Part shown: one piece after another, positions 43,295 to 50,681 of the stretch | Layout of the letters: every line of letters starts with the position of its first letter | Position numbering within the stretch: position 1 is the first letter of the stretch | The notes under the pieces: generated by a model | The model's input: the letters and a program-made list of their open reading frames with translations, nothing else | The model's database searches: none | What the model was told of the DNA's origin: nothing | Program-made: the position numbers and the translations under genes | Origin: Nostoc sp. FACHB-892 | GTDB lineage: Bacteria; Cyanobacteriota; Cyanobacteriia; Cyanobacteriales; Nostocaceae | Direction of reading: 5' to 3' | DNA: 64,000 bases | Assembly (NCBI RefSeq): GCF_014698795.1 | Contig: NZ_JACJTR010000015.1 | Location: 114,555-178,554, forward strand

Positions 43295-44386
43295 ATGGAA
43301 ATTGGCGTTCCCAAGGAAAATAAAGATCAAGAATTTCGGGTAGGTTTAAGTCCTTCTAGTGTGAGGGTGCTGCGGGAAAATGGTCATAGCATCTTCGTAC
43401 AGACGCAAGCAGGTAATGGTGCTGGATTCTCAGATGAGGACTACAGAAGTGCTGGAGCCGAAATTGTACCCACATCAGAAACGGCTTGGAATCGGGAATT
43501 GGTTGTTAAAGTCAAAGAGCCGCTAACATCTGAGTATAAATTTTTGCAGAAAGGGCAGATATTATTTACTTATTTACATTTAGCAGCCGATCGCAAATTG
43601 ACAGAGAATTTAATTGATTGTGGCACAACTGCGATCGCTTACGAAACCGTAGAACAACCTGGTGCTAATAGACTACCCTTGCTCACCCCCATGAGTGTGA
43701 TTGCCGGTCGGCTTGCAGTACAATTTGGGGCGAGATTTCTAGAACGCCAACAAGGTGGTAGAGGAGTTCTTTTAGGTGGTGTCCCTGGAGTTCAACCAGG
43801 TAAAGTAGTAATTTTAGGTGGCGGCGTTGTTGGCACAGAAGCAGCTAAAATTGCTGTGGGCATGGGTGCTAGCGTCCAGATTTTAGATGTGAGTGTCGAG
43901 CGCTTATCTCATTTAGAAACCCTTTTTGGCTCTAGAGTCGAATTGGTTTACAGCAATTCTGCTCATATCGAAGCCGCAGTGATTGAAGCCGATTTGCTCA
44001 TCGGTGCAGTTTTAGTACTGGGACGCAGGGCACCAATATTAGTATCCCGCGAATTGGTTAAACAAATGCGTCCTGGTTCTGTAATAGTTGATGTAGCCGT
44101 TGACCAAGGTGGTTGCATAGAAACCTTGCACCCGACATCACACACAAATCCGGTGTACGTTGAAGAGGGTGTAGTGCATTATGGCGTTCCTAATATGCCA
44201 GGAGCAGTACCTTGGACAGCAACCCAAGCACTCAACAACAGTACATTACCTTATGTCGTCCAGTTGGCGAATTTGGGAATTAAGGCACTGGAAGTTAACC
44301 CAGCATTAGCTAAGGGTGTGAATGTGCAGAATCATCACTTAGTGCATCCTGCTGTGCAAGAGGTATTCCCTGATTTGGTAAATTAA
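43295..44386 (+). CDS. ald: Alanine dehydrogenase
   Basis: The 363-residue NAD enzyme interconverts alanine and pyruvate plus ammonium. The start MEIGVPKENKDQEFRVGL is the family signature. Substrate residues appear in LVVKVKEPL and FTYLHLAAD; the NAD fold is VVILGGGVVGTEAAKIAVGMGA; the active-site Asp is in VIVDVAVDQGGC. GVPNMPGAVPWTAT also fits. In filamentous cyanobacteria alanine dehydrogenase links to nitrogen metabolism in heterocysts. AGAGG is 7 bases before the ATG. Confidence 0.96.
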   Translation: MEIGVPKENKDQEFRVGLSPSSVRVLRENGHSIFVQTQAGNGAGFSDEDYRSAGAEIVPTSETAWNRELVVKVKEPLTSEYKFLQKGQILFTYLHLAADRKLTENLIDCGTTAIAYETVEQPGANRLPLLTPMSVIAGRLAVQFGARFLERQQGGRGVLLGGVPGVQPGKVVILGGGVVGTEAAKIAVGMGASVQILDVSVERLSHLETLFGSRVELVYSNSAHIEAAVIEADLLIGAVLVLGRRAPILVSRELVKQMRPGSVIVDVAVDQGGCIETLHPTSHTNPVYVEEGVVHYGVPNMPGAVPWTATQALNNSTLPYVVQLANLGIKALEVNPALAKGVNVQNHHLVHPAVQEVFPDLVN

Positions 44387-44687
44387 GGTGTGCAAGGATT
44401 AGGCGATCGCTTATTTTAATAGAGGTAGCGATCGGTAATTAGGCTAATTTCCTTGCCAAATGCGCGGATGGGTAGGTGTACAAAATGATAAGGAGCAAAA
44501 AAGGCTGTACGCTCCATCTATACAATACTTTCAGGGCAATGGTACTTTAAAACCATCCGCGCACCTTATGGGGAGTGGTTTTCAGCGTTTAGCATCTTGT
44601 AATATCACTATTCCCTATATTATGATTCGTTCATTCGCGCAATTGAACCTTGAAAACCAAATACAGCAGCGCTTTCAGAAGCCAGAT
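44387..44687 (+). promoter_or_regulatory. Probable CRISPR leader
   Basis: The 300 bp before the first repeat hold an 11-bp inverted repeat (TGCGCGGATGG at 44461-44471, CCATCCGCGCA at 44553-44563) enclosing GGAGC...GCTCC, then AT-rich DNA to the array. The degenerate repeat is at the other end of the array, so this side is the leader. Confidence 0.6.
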
Positions 44688-45005
44688 TGCAATTAACCAA
44701 AATCCTTATTAGGGATTGAAACATTTTGGATAAAACAGTTCTAGGTTCACTGGAAATGCAATTAACCAAAATCCTTATTAGGGATTGAAACATTGGTACG
44801 AGTCGATTAACGTCGATTCTCATATTTGCAATTAACCAAAATCCTTATTAGGGATTGAAACATGACCTGCATTATTATCCCTAAACCTATAAAAGGTGCA
44901 ATTAACCAAAATCCTTATTAGGGATTGAAACGAGCGCTTGAAGTTTCCCCATGAAACTCAGGAAGAACATTGCAATTAACCAAAATCCCTATTAGGAATT
45001 GAAAC
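44688..45005 (+). CRISPR. CRISPR array, five repeats, four spacers
   Basis: A 35-bp repeat (TGCAATTAACC...ATTAGGGATTGAAAC) occurs at 44688, 44757, 44827, 44897 and 44971. The first four are identical. The last has two changes (CCCT for CCTT, AGGAATTG for AGGGATTG), marking the distal end. Spacers are 34, 35, 35 and 39 bp, all different. The ATTGAAAC end is usual for type I-D/III arrays of cyanobacteria and sets transcription on the plus strand. No cas gene is present in the window, so crRNAs would rely on Cas proteins encoded elsewhere. The last repeat ends 1 bp before the stop of the gene at 45007. Confidence 0.97.
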
Positions 45006-45006
45006 T

Positions 45007-45417
45007 TTATACCTGCTCGTCAGGTATGCCAAGATGGGCTTTGATTATCTTTTTGTATTTCTTTTTTATCTGCTCAGATTTCACCCCACCCATCTGTATT
45101 TGATAAAGAATGTTAGGCGAGCATTTCCCTTTTGGTTGACACACACCAGAATCGATTAGTCTAAAAATGTCATTTTCACTATATTCTCTAGGAAAATTAT
45201 AAGCTATGACTGACTCCTGAATTATGAAGCTAGGGACGCTTAATCCAGGTTTTAAAATGCATGATGTGTCCGAGTTTGGATGCCTTTTACTAGCATTTAA
45301 AAATAAATACTTGTTTTCATCTATTGCAACAACAGCAATATATAAATGCATTCCTTTCGGCGGTGTGTCCAAAAGGAATGCATCTCCAAGGTTTATAGGA
45401 CTAATGTTACTAGCCAT
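45007..45417 (-). CDS. Probable toxin partner of a Panacea antitoxin
   Basis: The 136 residues begin MASNISPINLGDAFLLDTPP and continue HLYIAVVAIDENKYLFLNAS, CILKPGLSVPSFIIQESVIAYNFPREYS, with a basic C-terminal helix. The order 'GDAF...P.G.H.....V......FLN.....CIL.PG....FI...S.I.Y' resembles small SH3-barrel proteins related to MazF/PemK that occur in toxin-antitoxin loci, but I cannot confirm this. Its start overlaps the upstream Panacea gene by 8 bp. The stop lies 1 bp from the terminal CRISPR repeat. Confidence 0.55.
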   Translation of the reverse strand: MASNISPINLGDAFLLDTPPKGMHLYIAVVAIDENKYLFLNASKRHPNSDTSCILKPGLSVPSFIIQESVIAYNFPREYSENDIFRLIDSGVCQPKGKCSPNILYQIQMGGVKSEQIKKKYKKIIKAHLGIPDEQV

Positions 45418-45988
45418 TCAACACCCAGTCTAAGTAATCTTCTCTTTCAAACTCTTCGCGGATACGCTCTATGTCCTCATCAGTTTTTCCTACATTTTTG
45501 AGAACTTCTTCAACGGATATAGGAATGGCGCTTCCATAAGGATTTACCCATTCTGGAAACAGATGAGTTGTTTCCGCTAAATCAAAAGGATCTATGTGTC
45601 CATATTTTGCATAGACCTGTTCAATGATTTTCACTTCTGCCTCGGAAAGCTCATCGTCTCCCGGATATTCCCGCAGAGAAACAGTATAGTTAGCAGAAAT
45701 TTTATAGCGAGGATCGCGTGAGTAAATATACCTCGACCATAGATCCTTGGCACCAGCAACATCTAAGCCCTTGATCAAATCATAGACACGGCTAAGGACG
45801 GGGCCATAATTCATTGATACATATCGGTCGCCAGTAATTGGCTGCTCTAAACGCTCTAAAGCAATCCGATCTGCCATGTAAAGCAGCTTGAGCAAACCTA
45901 AATATGACATAGGTTTGCCATGAAGCTTCAAAAATAAACATGCCACTTCAACAGCTTTCTCAGGGTGAAATTTAAACCGTATTTGCAT
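45410..45988 (-). CDS. Panacea-domain (DUF4065, SocA-like) antitoxin
   Basis: The body FHPEKAVEVACLFLKLHGKPMSYLGLLKLLYMADRIAL followed by ITGDRYVSMNYGPVLSRVYDLI is the Panacea/DUF4065 signature (each part shorter than the whole family domain of about 120 residues). The C-terminal half (SEAEVKIIEQVYAKYGHIDPFDLAETTH) also belongs to it. Panacea proteins act as antitoxins able to pair with many different toxins. I use the ATG at 45988; a GTG at 45997 is also possible. It overlaps the probable toxin gene by 8 bp. Confidence 0.82.
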   Translation of the reverse strand: MQIRFKFHPEKAVEVACLFLKLHGKPMSYLGLLKLLYMADRIALERLEQPITGDRYVSMNYGPVLSRVYDLIKGLDVAGAKDLWSRYIYSRDPRYKISANYTVSLREYPGDDELSEAEVKIIEQVYAKYGHIDPFDLAETTHLFPEWVNPYGSAIPISVEEVLKNVGKTDEDIERIREEFEREDYLDWVLNG

Positions 45989-45997
45989 ATCAACCAC

Positions 45998-46324
45998 TTT
46001 TTAGTACTATTGTACTATTTTGAGAAAACTCCAAGCTCAACGCTCCTACTAAAACTTTATTACCATAGCCCGAACTTGATCAAAGTTTTTTAATTCACGC
46101 AGATGATAGCGAGAAACTTTTCACAAACTTCAAAGTATCATTAACGCATTACTGCCCTGTGCAATCAGCATGGACGATTATTTGCTTGCCTTAGCTGCTT
46201 GCCGTTTGATTAGGCAAAAGCCCAAATAGAGTGATCGCTTTATCGTGGACTCCTGACTGGGGGGCGATCGCCCAACACTCATGACAAAATTACCAATAGC
46301 AGGACTATTAGATGGATCGCCTTT
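45998..46324. other. Intergenic stretch, no gene seen
   Basis: About 330 bp between the Panacea gene and the Uma2 remnant. It has several GATCGC-type motifs but no supported gene or clear hairpin. Confidence 0.5.
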
Positions 46325-46432
46325 TCAAGTCAACAATTCGTCTACAGCTACACTAAAACCCAGTAATACTTTTTGAGTACTAACCACATCACGTAACCGC
46401 TCAATAATCCGGGGTAAATCGCTCAGTGACAA
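46325..46432 (-). pseudogene. Uma2 C-terminal remnant
   Basis: The minus strand reads LSLSDLPRIIERLRDVVSTQ, then KVLLGFSVAVDELLT and a stop at 46325-46327. GFSVAVDELL is the usual end of Uma2 proteins, and RDVVSTQ aligns with GDVVTAQ at the end of the neighbouring gene. No start or catalytic part is present. Confidence 0.6.
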
Positions 46433-46478
46433 GGCTCAATGGCGTAAATTCGTTCCTGAACTGGTAGTTCGCCCCGAT

Positions 46479-46988
46479 TTATTGAGCGGTTACCACATCA
46501 CCAGCTTTAAAACCCAAAACCTGATTATCAATCATTACAAAAACTAATCGACTGTCAGGAAATACTAGCCAAACTTCCTCGCAACCAGACTGCAAATACT
46601 CCTGTGCTTTGAGAAATAATTCTTCAGCTAAATCGGTGGGTGAAACTATTTCAGCAATTAGTGGGAAACTCTGTGGCAAAGTGGGAACATCACCAAACTC
46701 AGCTACCAACTGAGGTGTCAGATAAGCTACATCGGGACGGCGACCCTGTTTATATGTGCGACAAGGTACTTCAGTATAAACTTTTCCACCTTGTTGATTG
46801 GAGTTGATGTAACTTCTCCAGTAAAAGTAGATGTTGCCTTGAATTTCACTATGTTTTAATGTCATCCCTGTTTTTTCTACTAGTTGCTCATCTATCCACT
46901 CCATTCCCTCTGGGGGATTTGCCATGAAGTCTTCTAAAGAGAGGATTTCGGGGATGGATACAACATCATTTTGTTTGGAGACTAACAT
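46479..46988 (-). CDS. Uma2 family endonuclease-like protein, C-terminally shortened
   Basis: The 169 residues have the PD-(D/E)XK-like Uma2 (DUF820) pattern: LEDFMANPPEGMEWIDEQLVEK over two parts, RRPDVAYLTPQLV, LIAEIVSPTDLAEELFLKAQEYLQSGCEEVWLVFP. The family is very abundant in cyanobacteria and its role is not settled. It stops at GDVVTAQ, about 15-20 residues earlier than usual; the missing ending is found as a remnant just downstream (46325-46432). The catalytic core seems intact, so it may still fold. Confidence 0.82.
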   Translation of the reverse strand: MLVSKQNDVVSIPEILSLEDFMANPPEGMEWIDEQLVEKTGMTLKHSEIQGNIYFYWRSYINSNQQGGKVYTEVPCRTYKQGRRPDVAYLTPQLVAEFGDVPTLPQSFPLIAEIVSPTDLAEELFLKAQEYLQSGCEEVWLVFPDSRLVFVMIDNQVLGFKAGDVVTAQ

Positions 46989-47070
46989 TGCGATCGCCCA
47001 CTTTATTTACGTAGAAAATAATAATTTTAATTGTTCTATTTGACATAGATTTTCTGGTTAAATCTATTTT

Positions 47071-48126
47071 TTAAAGCATTACCAAACTACCTTCTGTTTC
47101 TTCTTCAAGTTCATAACCATTAGCCAATTTTTCAATTGCTTGGTCAATCATTGCCAAACCCTGATCTACCTTTTCAACTAAACTTAGCTGTCCTCGGAGT
47201 TCGGCAGCACCAACGAAACCTTTAGCATACCAAGTCATGTGCTTACGGGCTTGACGTACACCGCGATCGCCTTTATATTCCCACAAAGCTTGTAAATGAT
47301 CTCTTGCACATTCCAAGCGCTGAATCGGTGTAGGTGTCGGTAATATTTCCCCAGTTTTCAGGAAGTGATCAATTTCTCCTACTAAAAACGGATAACCCAA
47401 AGTTCCACGGGAACACATCACGCCATCAGCGCCAGTTTGTTCTAAACATTTCACCGCCGCTTCAACCGAAAAAATATCTCCATTCCCAATCACTGGGATA
47501 GAAAGCACTTCTTTGACACGGGCAATCCATTCCCAACGGGCATTGCCATTGTATCCTTGGGCGCGGGTGCGTCCGTGTACTGTAATCATTTTTGCCCCTG
47601 CATCTTCCATCCGCTTGGCAAAGTCCAGAATAGTAATTTCGTTATCATTCCAGCCAATACGGGTTTTTACTGTCACAGGTACATCAACAGCTTTTACCAC
47701 TTCCCGTACAATTGCCTCTGCTACTTCTGGTTGCCGCAACAACGAAGAACCACCACCATTTTTGGTGATTTTATTTACCGGACAACCCATATTAATATCT
47801 ACAGTATCAGCACCTTCTGCAACTGCCTTTACTGCTGCTTCTGCCAGAAAATCTGGACGGCAATCAAATAATTGAATGCTAATTGGGCGCTCATTTGGGT
47901 CTACCTCCATGATTATGGGTAGCTGCTTGACATAATGTAACCCTGTAGCGTTCACCATTTCGGTATACATCATCGAATCTGGCGCATAGCGACGCACAAT
48001 CCGGCGAAACACCATATCTGTTACCCCAGATAGAGGCGACTGGAGAACCCGACTTTTTACCTCAAAGGAGCCAATTTTGAGGGGTTGGGAAAGTCTAGCT
48101 TGGAGAATGGGAGAGAGCAAAATCAT
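47071..48126 (-). CDS. dusB: tRNA-dihydrouridine synthase (DusB type)
   Basis: The 351-residue flavoenzyme reduces uridine in the tRNA D-loop. The TIM-barrel signatures are SPLSGVTDMVFRRIVRRYAP, the catalytic Cys in DINMGCPVNKITKNGGGSSLL, VTVKTRIGWND, ITVHGRTRAQGYNGNARW and the FMN-phosphate site IPVIGNGDIFS with ADGVMCSRGTLGYPFL. Length and order match DusB. It lies alone between the Uma2 gene and an Rpn-family gene, same strand. Confidence 0.93.
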   Translation of the reverse strand: MILLSPILQARLSQPLKIGSFEVKSRVLQSPLSGVTDMVFRRIVRRYAPDSMMYTEMVNATGLHYVKQLPIIMEVDPNERPISIQLFDCRPDFLAEAAVKAVAEGADTVDINMGCPVNKITKNGGGSSLLRQPEVAEAIVREVVKAVDVPVTVKTRIGWNDNEITILDFAKRMEDAGAKMITVHGRTRAQGYNGNARWEWIARVKEVLSIPVIGNGDIFSVEAAVKCLEQTGADGVMCSRGTLGYPFLVGEIDHFLKTGEILPTPTPIQRLECARDHLQALWEYKGDRGVRQARKHMTWYAKGFVGAAELRGQLSLVEKVDQGLAMIDQAIEKLANGYELEEETEGSLVML

Positions 48127-48203
48127 ATAAAAAATAAAAAATTAATGGGAATGGAAAATAGCAGGAATATTTAGAGGTATCTGCGATCGGTGATAGTTGT
48201 AGG

Positions 48204-49001
48204 TTATGTATCCTGACTTGGAGGCTGTTTTTGCATTTCTTGCTGAATCTCTTCTAGGCTCAAACCTAACTCTTTTGCTGTTTCTTCAAAACTCAATCCC
48301 AATCTCAACAACAAAGGTATCATTCTAAACTTTTCTTCATACGCTCCTTCTTGCTTGCCTTCTTGATAAACTCGTGTTTGTTTCAAATCACTTAACCCAA
48401 ACATACCTTCAATCTCCTCTCGACTCATTGTCGGAAACTTGTAAACCAAAATTGTCTCTATCAATTCTAGTAACTGCCGCCGTTGTGGTTCAATGTTGAT
48501 TTCTTGCCGGGTTCTGTGTATTAACTGTCTAGCAGATGTAATTGCTGTCTCCTCTTCATCGACCACTAATTTCATCGTAGCAATTCCAACTGGCAATGAT
48601 GCAGTTTCACCTAATTCATTAAGATAAATGCGGCTGATGCGCCCACTAGTGAAAAATTCACTGTAATTCTTGATATCTGCTGTATCTAAACTGCGATTGG
48701 GATAGATAACTACTCCTCGCCAAGAATTTTTAGGTTTATTTTGACGTAAGTATAAAGAAATTTCTGAAAGTAAGCGTGAATAAATTTCTGCGTCTGTTTG
48801 AAACTGGACTTCAACAAAGTAAATCGGATTTTCTTCCCCTTGTGCTGGAAGAAAAACACCATCTATACGGAATGCAGTTTGCTTGATTTTGATTGAGGAG
48901 AATTTATAATCCTCTGCTGTTTGCGGTGAATTACCAATTAATTCAAAAAAGATGCTAGGAAGTTCTTGAAAAAGGCGGTAAAAAATGCTGTCAGTTTTCA
49001 C
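48204..49001 (-). CDS. Rpn-family (DUF2887) putative nuclease
   Basis: The 265-residue protein opens KTDSIFYRLFQELPSIFFEL and has the PD-(D/E)XK core RIDGVFLPAQGEENPIYFVEVQFQTD (in two parts), as in Rpn/transposase_31-like proteins. The family is frequent in cyanobacteria as multiple copies and is linked to recombination-promoting nucleases. The C-terminus (MIPLLLRLGLSFEETAKELGLSLEEIQ) is the repeated hydrophobic helix typical of these proteins. No inverted repeats flank it. Confidence 0.85.
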   Translation of the reverse strand: MKTDSIFYRLFQELPSIFFELIGNSPQTAEDYKFSSIKIKQTAFRIDGVFLPAQGEENPIYFVEVQFQTDAEIYSRLLSEISLYLRQNKPKNSWRGVVIYPNRSLDTADIKNYSEFFTSGRISRIYLNELGETASLPVGIATMKLVVDEEETAITSARQLIHRTRQEINIEPQRRQLLELIETILVYKFPTMSREEIEGMFGLSDLKQTRVYQEGKQEGAYEEKFRMIPLLLRLGLSFEETAKELGLSLEEIQQEMQKQPPSQDT

Positions 49002-49115
49002 ACTTGGTGTATTGCGGTGATTTAAACCGTTAGATTTTACCGTAAAATAGCTAGTAACAGATTATTTAATTAGACTTAATAAAATGGGGGCAATTTCAGT
49101 TATATATATGTTATG

Positions 49116-49550
49116 TCAATTTGTAGATAGTTGACTACGCCACTCTTTCAATACAAGACTAGACCACAGCAAGAAACCTATCAGTAACAGTCCCATAATT
49201 CCATCCAGCCAAATTAGGCTATGCATTTTCAAAGACATGGGAGCAACCATCGGGAAAAGATAATGGGCTGGACTGGAGATACTAGTGATTGAGTATAAGG
49301 CTAATAAAAAGTACGCCAACCAAAACATACTTTTGGTGTAAAACCAATATCCCAACAGTCCTACTGGAGTCATCGCAATCACAGTGCTAATTACTCCAAC
49401 AGAAGTGAACCACTGGGGACCAGGATATCGACTCAAAAATAGTGCATTGTCTATGTAGTGTAGCCAAGTAGAAATGAGGTTGAGTGTGATTACAGCTAGC
49501 AGAATCGTCTGGCGAAACCTAGAAGTATTAATCATCATGTAAATATGCAA
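49116..49550 (-). CDS. Four-helix membrane protein, hypothetical
   Basis: The 144 residues contain four hydrophobic helices (RQTILLAVITLNLISTWLHY, FTSVGVISTVIAMTPVGLLGYW, FWLAYFLLALYSITSIS, LIWLDGIMGLLLIGFLLW) with His in the loops (HYIDNALF, PAHYLFP). I do not recognise the family. It is downstream of the desaturase on the same strand with 77 bp between, so it could share its transcript. Confidence 0.62.
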   Translation of the reverse strand: MHIYMMINTSRFRQTILLAVITLNLISTWLHYIDNALFLSRYPGPQWFTSVGVISTVIAMTPVGLLGYWFYTKSMFWLAYFLLALYSITSISSPAHYLFPMVAPMSLKMHSLIWLDGIMGLLLIGFLLWSSLVLKEWRSQLSTN

Positions 49551-49627
49551 TTAAAATGCGTAATAGTTTATTAAGCCGATTACGAAAAGCAATCGGCCTA
49601 ACAAATTCATGATAATTTAGTTGCAAT

Positions 49628-50509
49628 TTAGCCGTGAGTTGCACCTTGAGGAGGACGCGAGACAACTTTTTTGGCTAAACCTAAAGTCTGCAAAACTAGG
49701 ATGCTCCACCAAGTAACATCAATCTCCCACCAAGACAACCCAGATTTCGCCATATGAGGATAAGTATGATGGTTATTGTGCCATCCTTCTCCATAGGTGA
49801 CGATCGATACCCACCAAAGATTACGAGCGCCATCATCAGCATCAAAGGTGCGATAACCCCATAGATGTGATGCTGAGTTCACAAACCAGGTTGAATGCCA
49901 AAGCAAGACACATCTGAGAAACACTCCGTAGAACACAAAAGACCATCCTCCTAAGGCATAAAGCAGCAGCCCAAAGGGTATTTGCAATAGCAAGAAATAG
50001 CGATCTAGCCAGCAATAAAAGGGTTGCCTTGCTAGGTCAGGGGCATATTTTTTATAGGTGTCATAGTCAAAAAATTCTGGACGCGGGTAGAAAATCCATA
50101 GTATATGGCTCCACCAAAATCCTTTTTGGGCAGAGTAGGGGTCTAGGTCAATATCTTCCGTGTGGGCGTGATGCTGGCGGTGTCCACCTACCCAAAAAAT
50201 TGGCCCACCTTGCAAAGCCAGCGCTCCAATGAGGGCGATCGCATACTCTAACCACTTGGGAACTTGGAAACTCTTATGGCTCAGTAGTCGGTGATATCCC
50301 AAGCAAATACCAATGCTCCCGAATAACCAGTGCAGAAACACTAGCAAACCTAATGCTGGCCAGGAGAAAAACCAAGGAGCCAAAAGTGCTAAGGCATGAA
50401 ATACACCAAAAAATACCACATTTATCCACCTGAGTTGAGGTGAATTGCCTCTCTCAGGAGCGATAGTTTCGCCAACGCCTTTAGCGATCGCCCCAAAATT
50501 TGCGGTCAT
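49628..50509 (-). CDS. desC: Acyl-lipid/acyl-CoA delta-9-type desaturase
   Basis: From the ATG at 50509 (MTANFGAIAKG; CAGGA upstream) the product has 293 residues. It is a membrane di-iron desaturase with the three histidine boxes HRLLSH, HRQHH and HNNHH (in GEGWHNNHHTYPHMA), and four hydrophobic helices. Such enzymes introduce the first double bond into membrane fatty acids. The gene is divergent from a TetR-family regulator with 172 bp between starts, a layout typical of local control. DesC1/DesC2 cannot be told apart here. Confidence 0.9.
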   Translation of the reverse strand: MTANFGAIAKGVGETIAPERGNSPQLRWINVVFFGVFHALALLAPWFFSWPALGLLVFLHWLFGSIGICLGYHRLLSHKSFQVPKWLEYAIALIGALALQGGPIFWVGGHRQHHAHTEDIDLDPYSAQKGFWWSHILWIFYPRPEFFDYDTYKKYAPDLARQPFYCWLDRYFLLLQIPFGLLLYALGGWSFVFYGVFLRCVLLWHSTWFVNSASHLWGYRTFDADDGARNLWWVSIVTYGEGWHNNHHTYPHMAKSGLSWWEIDVTWWSILVLQTLGLAKKVVSRPPQGATHG

Positions 50510-50611
50510 AAAAATTCCTGTTGATGGATGATCAAGCGATTTGCTTTTTCTTAGGCATAATCCCACAGAGATTTACCCGCCCTGTATACTAATTCGTTAC
50601 AGGAGAGTAAA

Positions 50612-50626
50612 GCAAGTATCACTTAC
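50612..50626. promoter_or_regulatory. Candidate operator 1 (GCAAGT-N3-ACTTAC)
   Basis: GCAAGTATCACTTAC differs from the perfect dyad at 50659-50673 by one arm position. It lies 103 bp before the desaturase ATG. Confidence 0.5.
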
Positions 50627-50658
50627 ATTTGTTATGCTAGCAGAAATCTGATATCCGT

Positions 50659-50673
50659 GCAAGTGCCACTTGC
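50659..50673. promoter_or_regulatory. Candidate operator 2 (GCAAGT-N3-ACTTGC)
   Basis: GCAAGTGCCACTTGC is a perfect 6-bp dyad with 3-bp centre. It ends 8 bp before the TetR-protein ATG, so binding there would block its own expression. Centre-to-centre distance to operator 1 is 47 bp. Confidence 0.6.
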
Positions 50674-50681
50674 ATTATTTT

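Noticed and set aside
44387..46500. cas genes next to the CRISPR array
   Set aside because: The adjacent genes are ald, a Panacea toxin-antitoxin pair and Uma2; none has Cas motifs.
48204..49001. Rpn-family gene as a transposase of an insertion sequence
   Set aside because: No terminal inverted repeats or target-site duplications were found around it.
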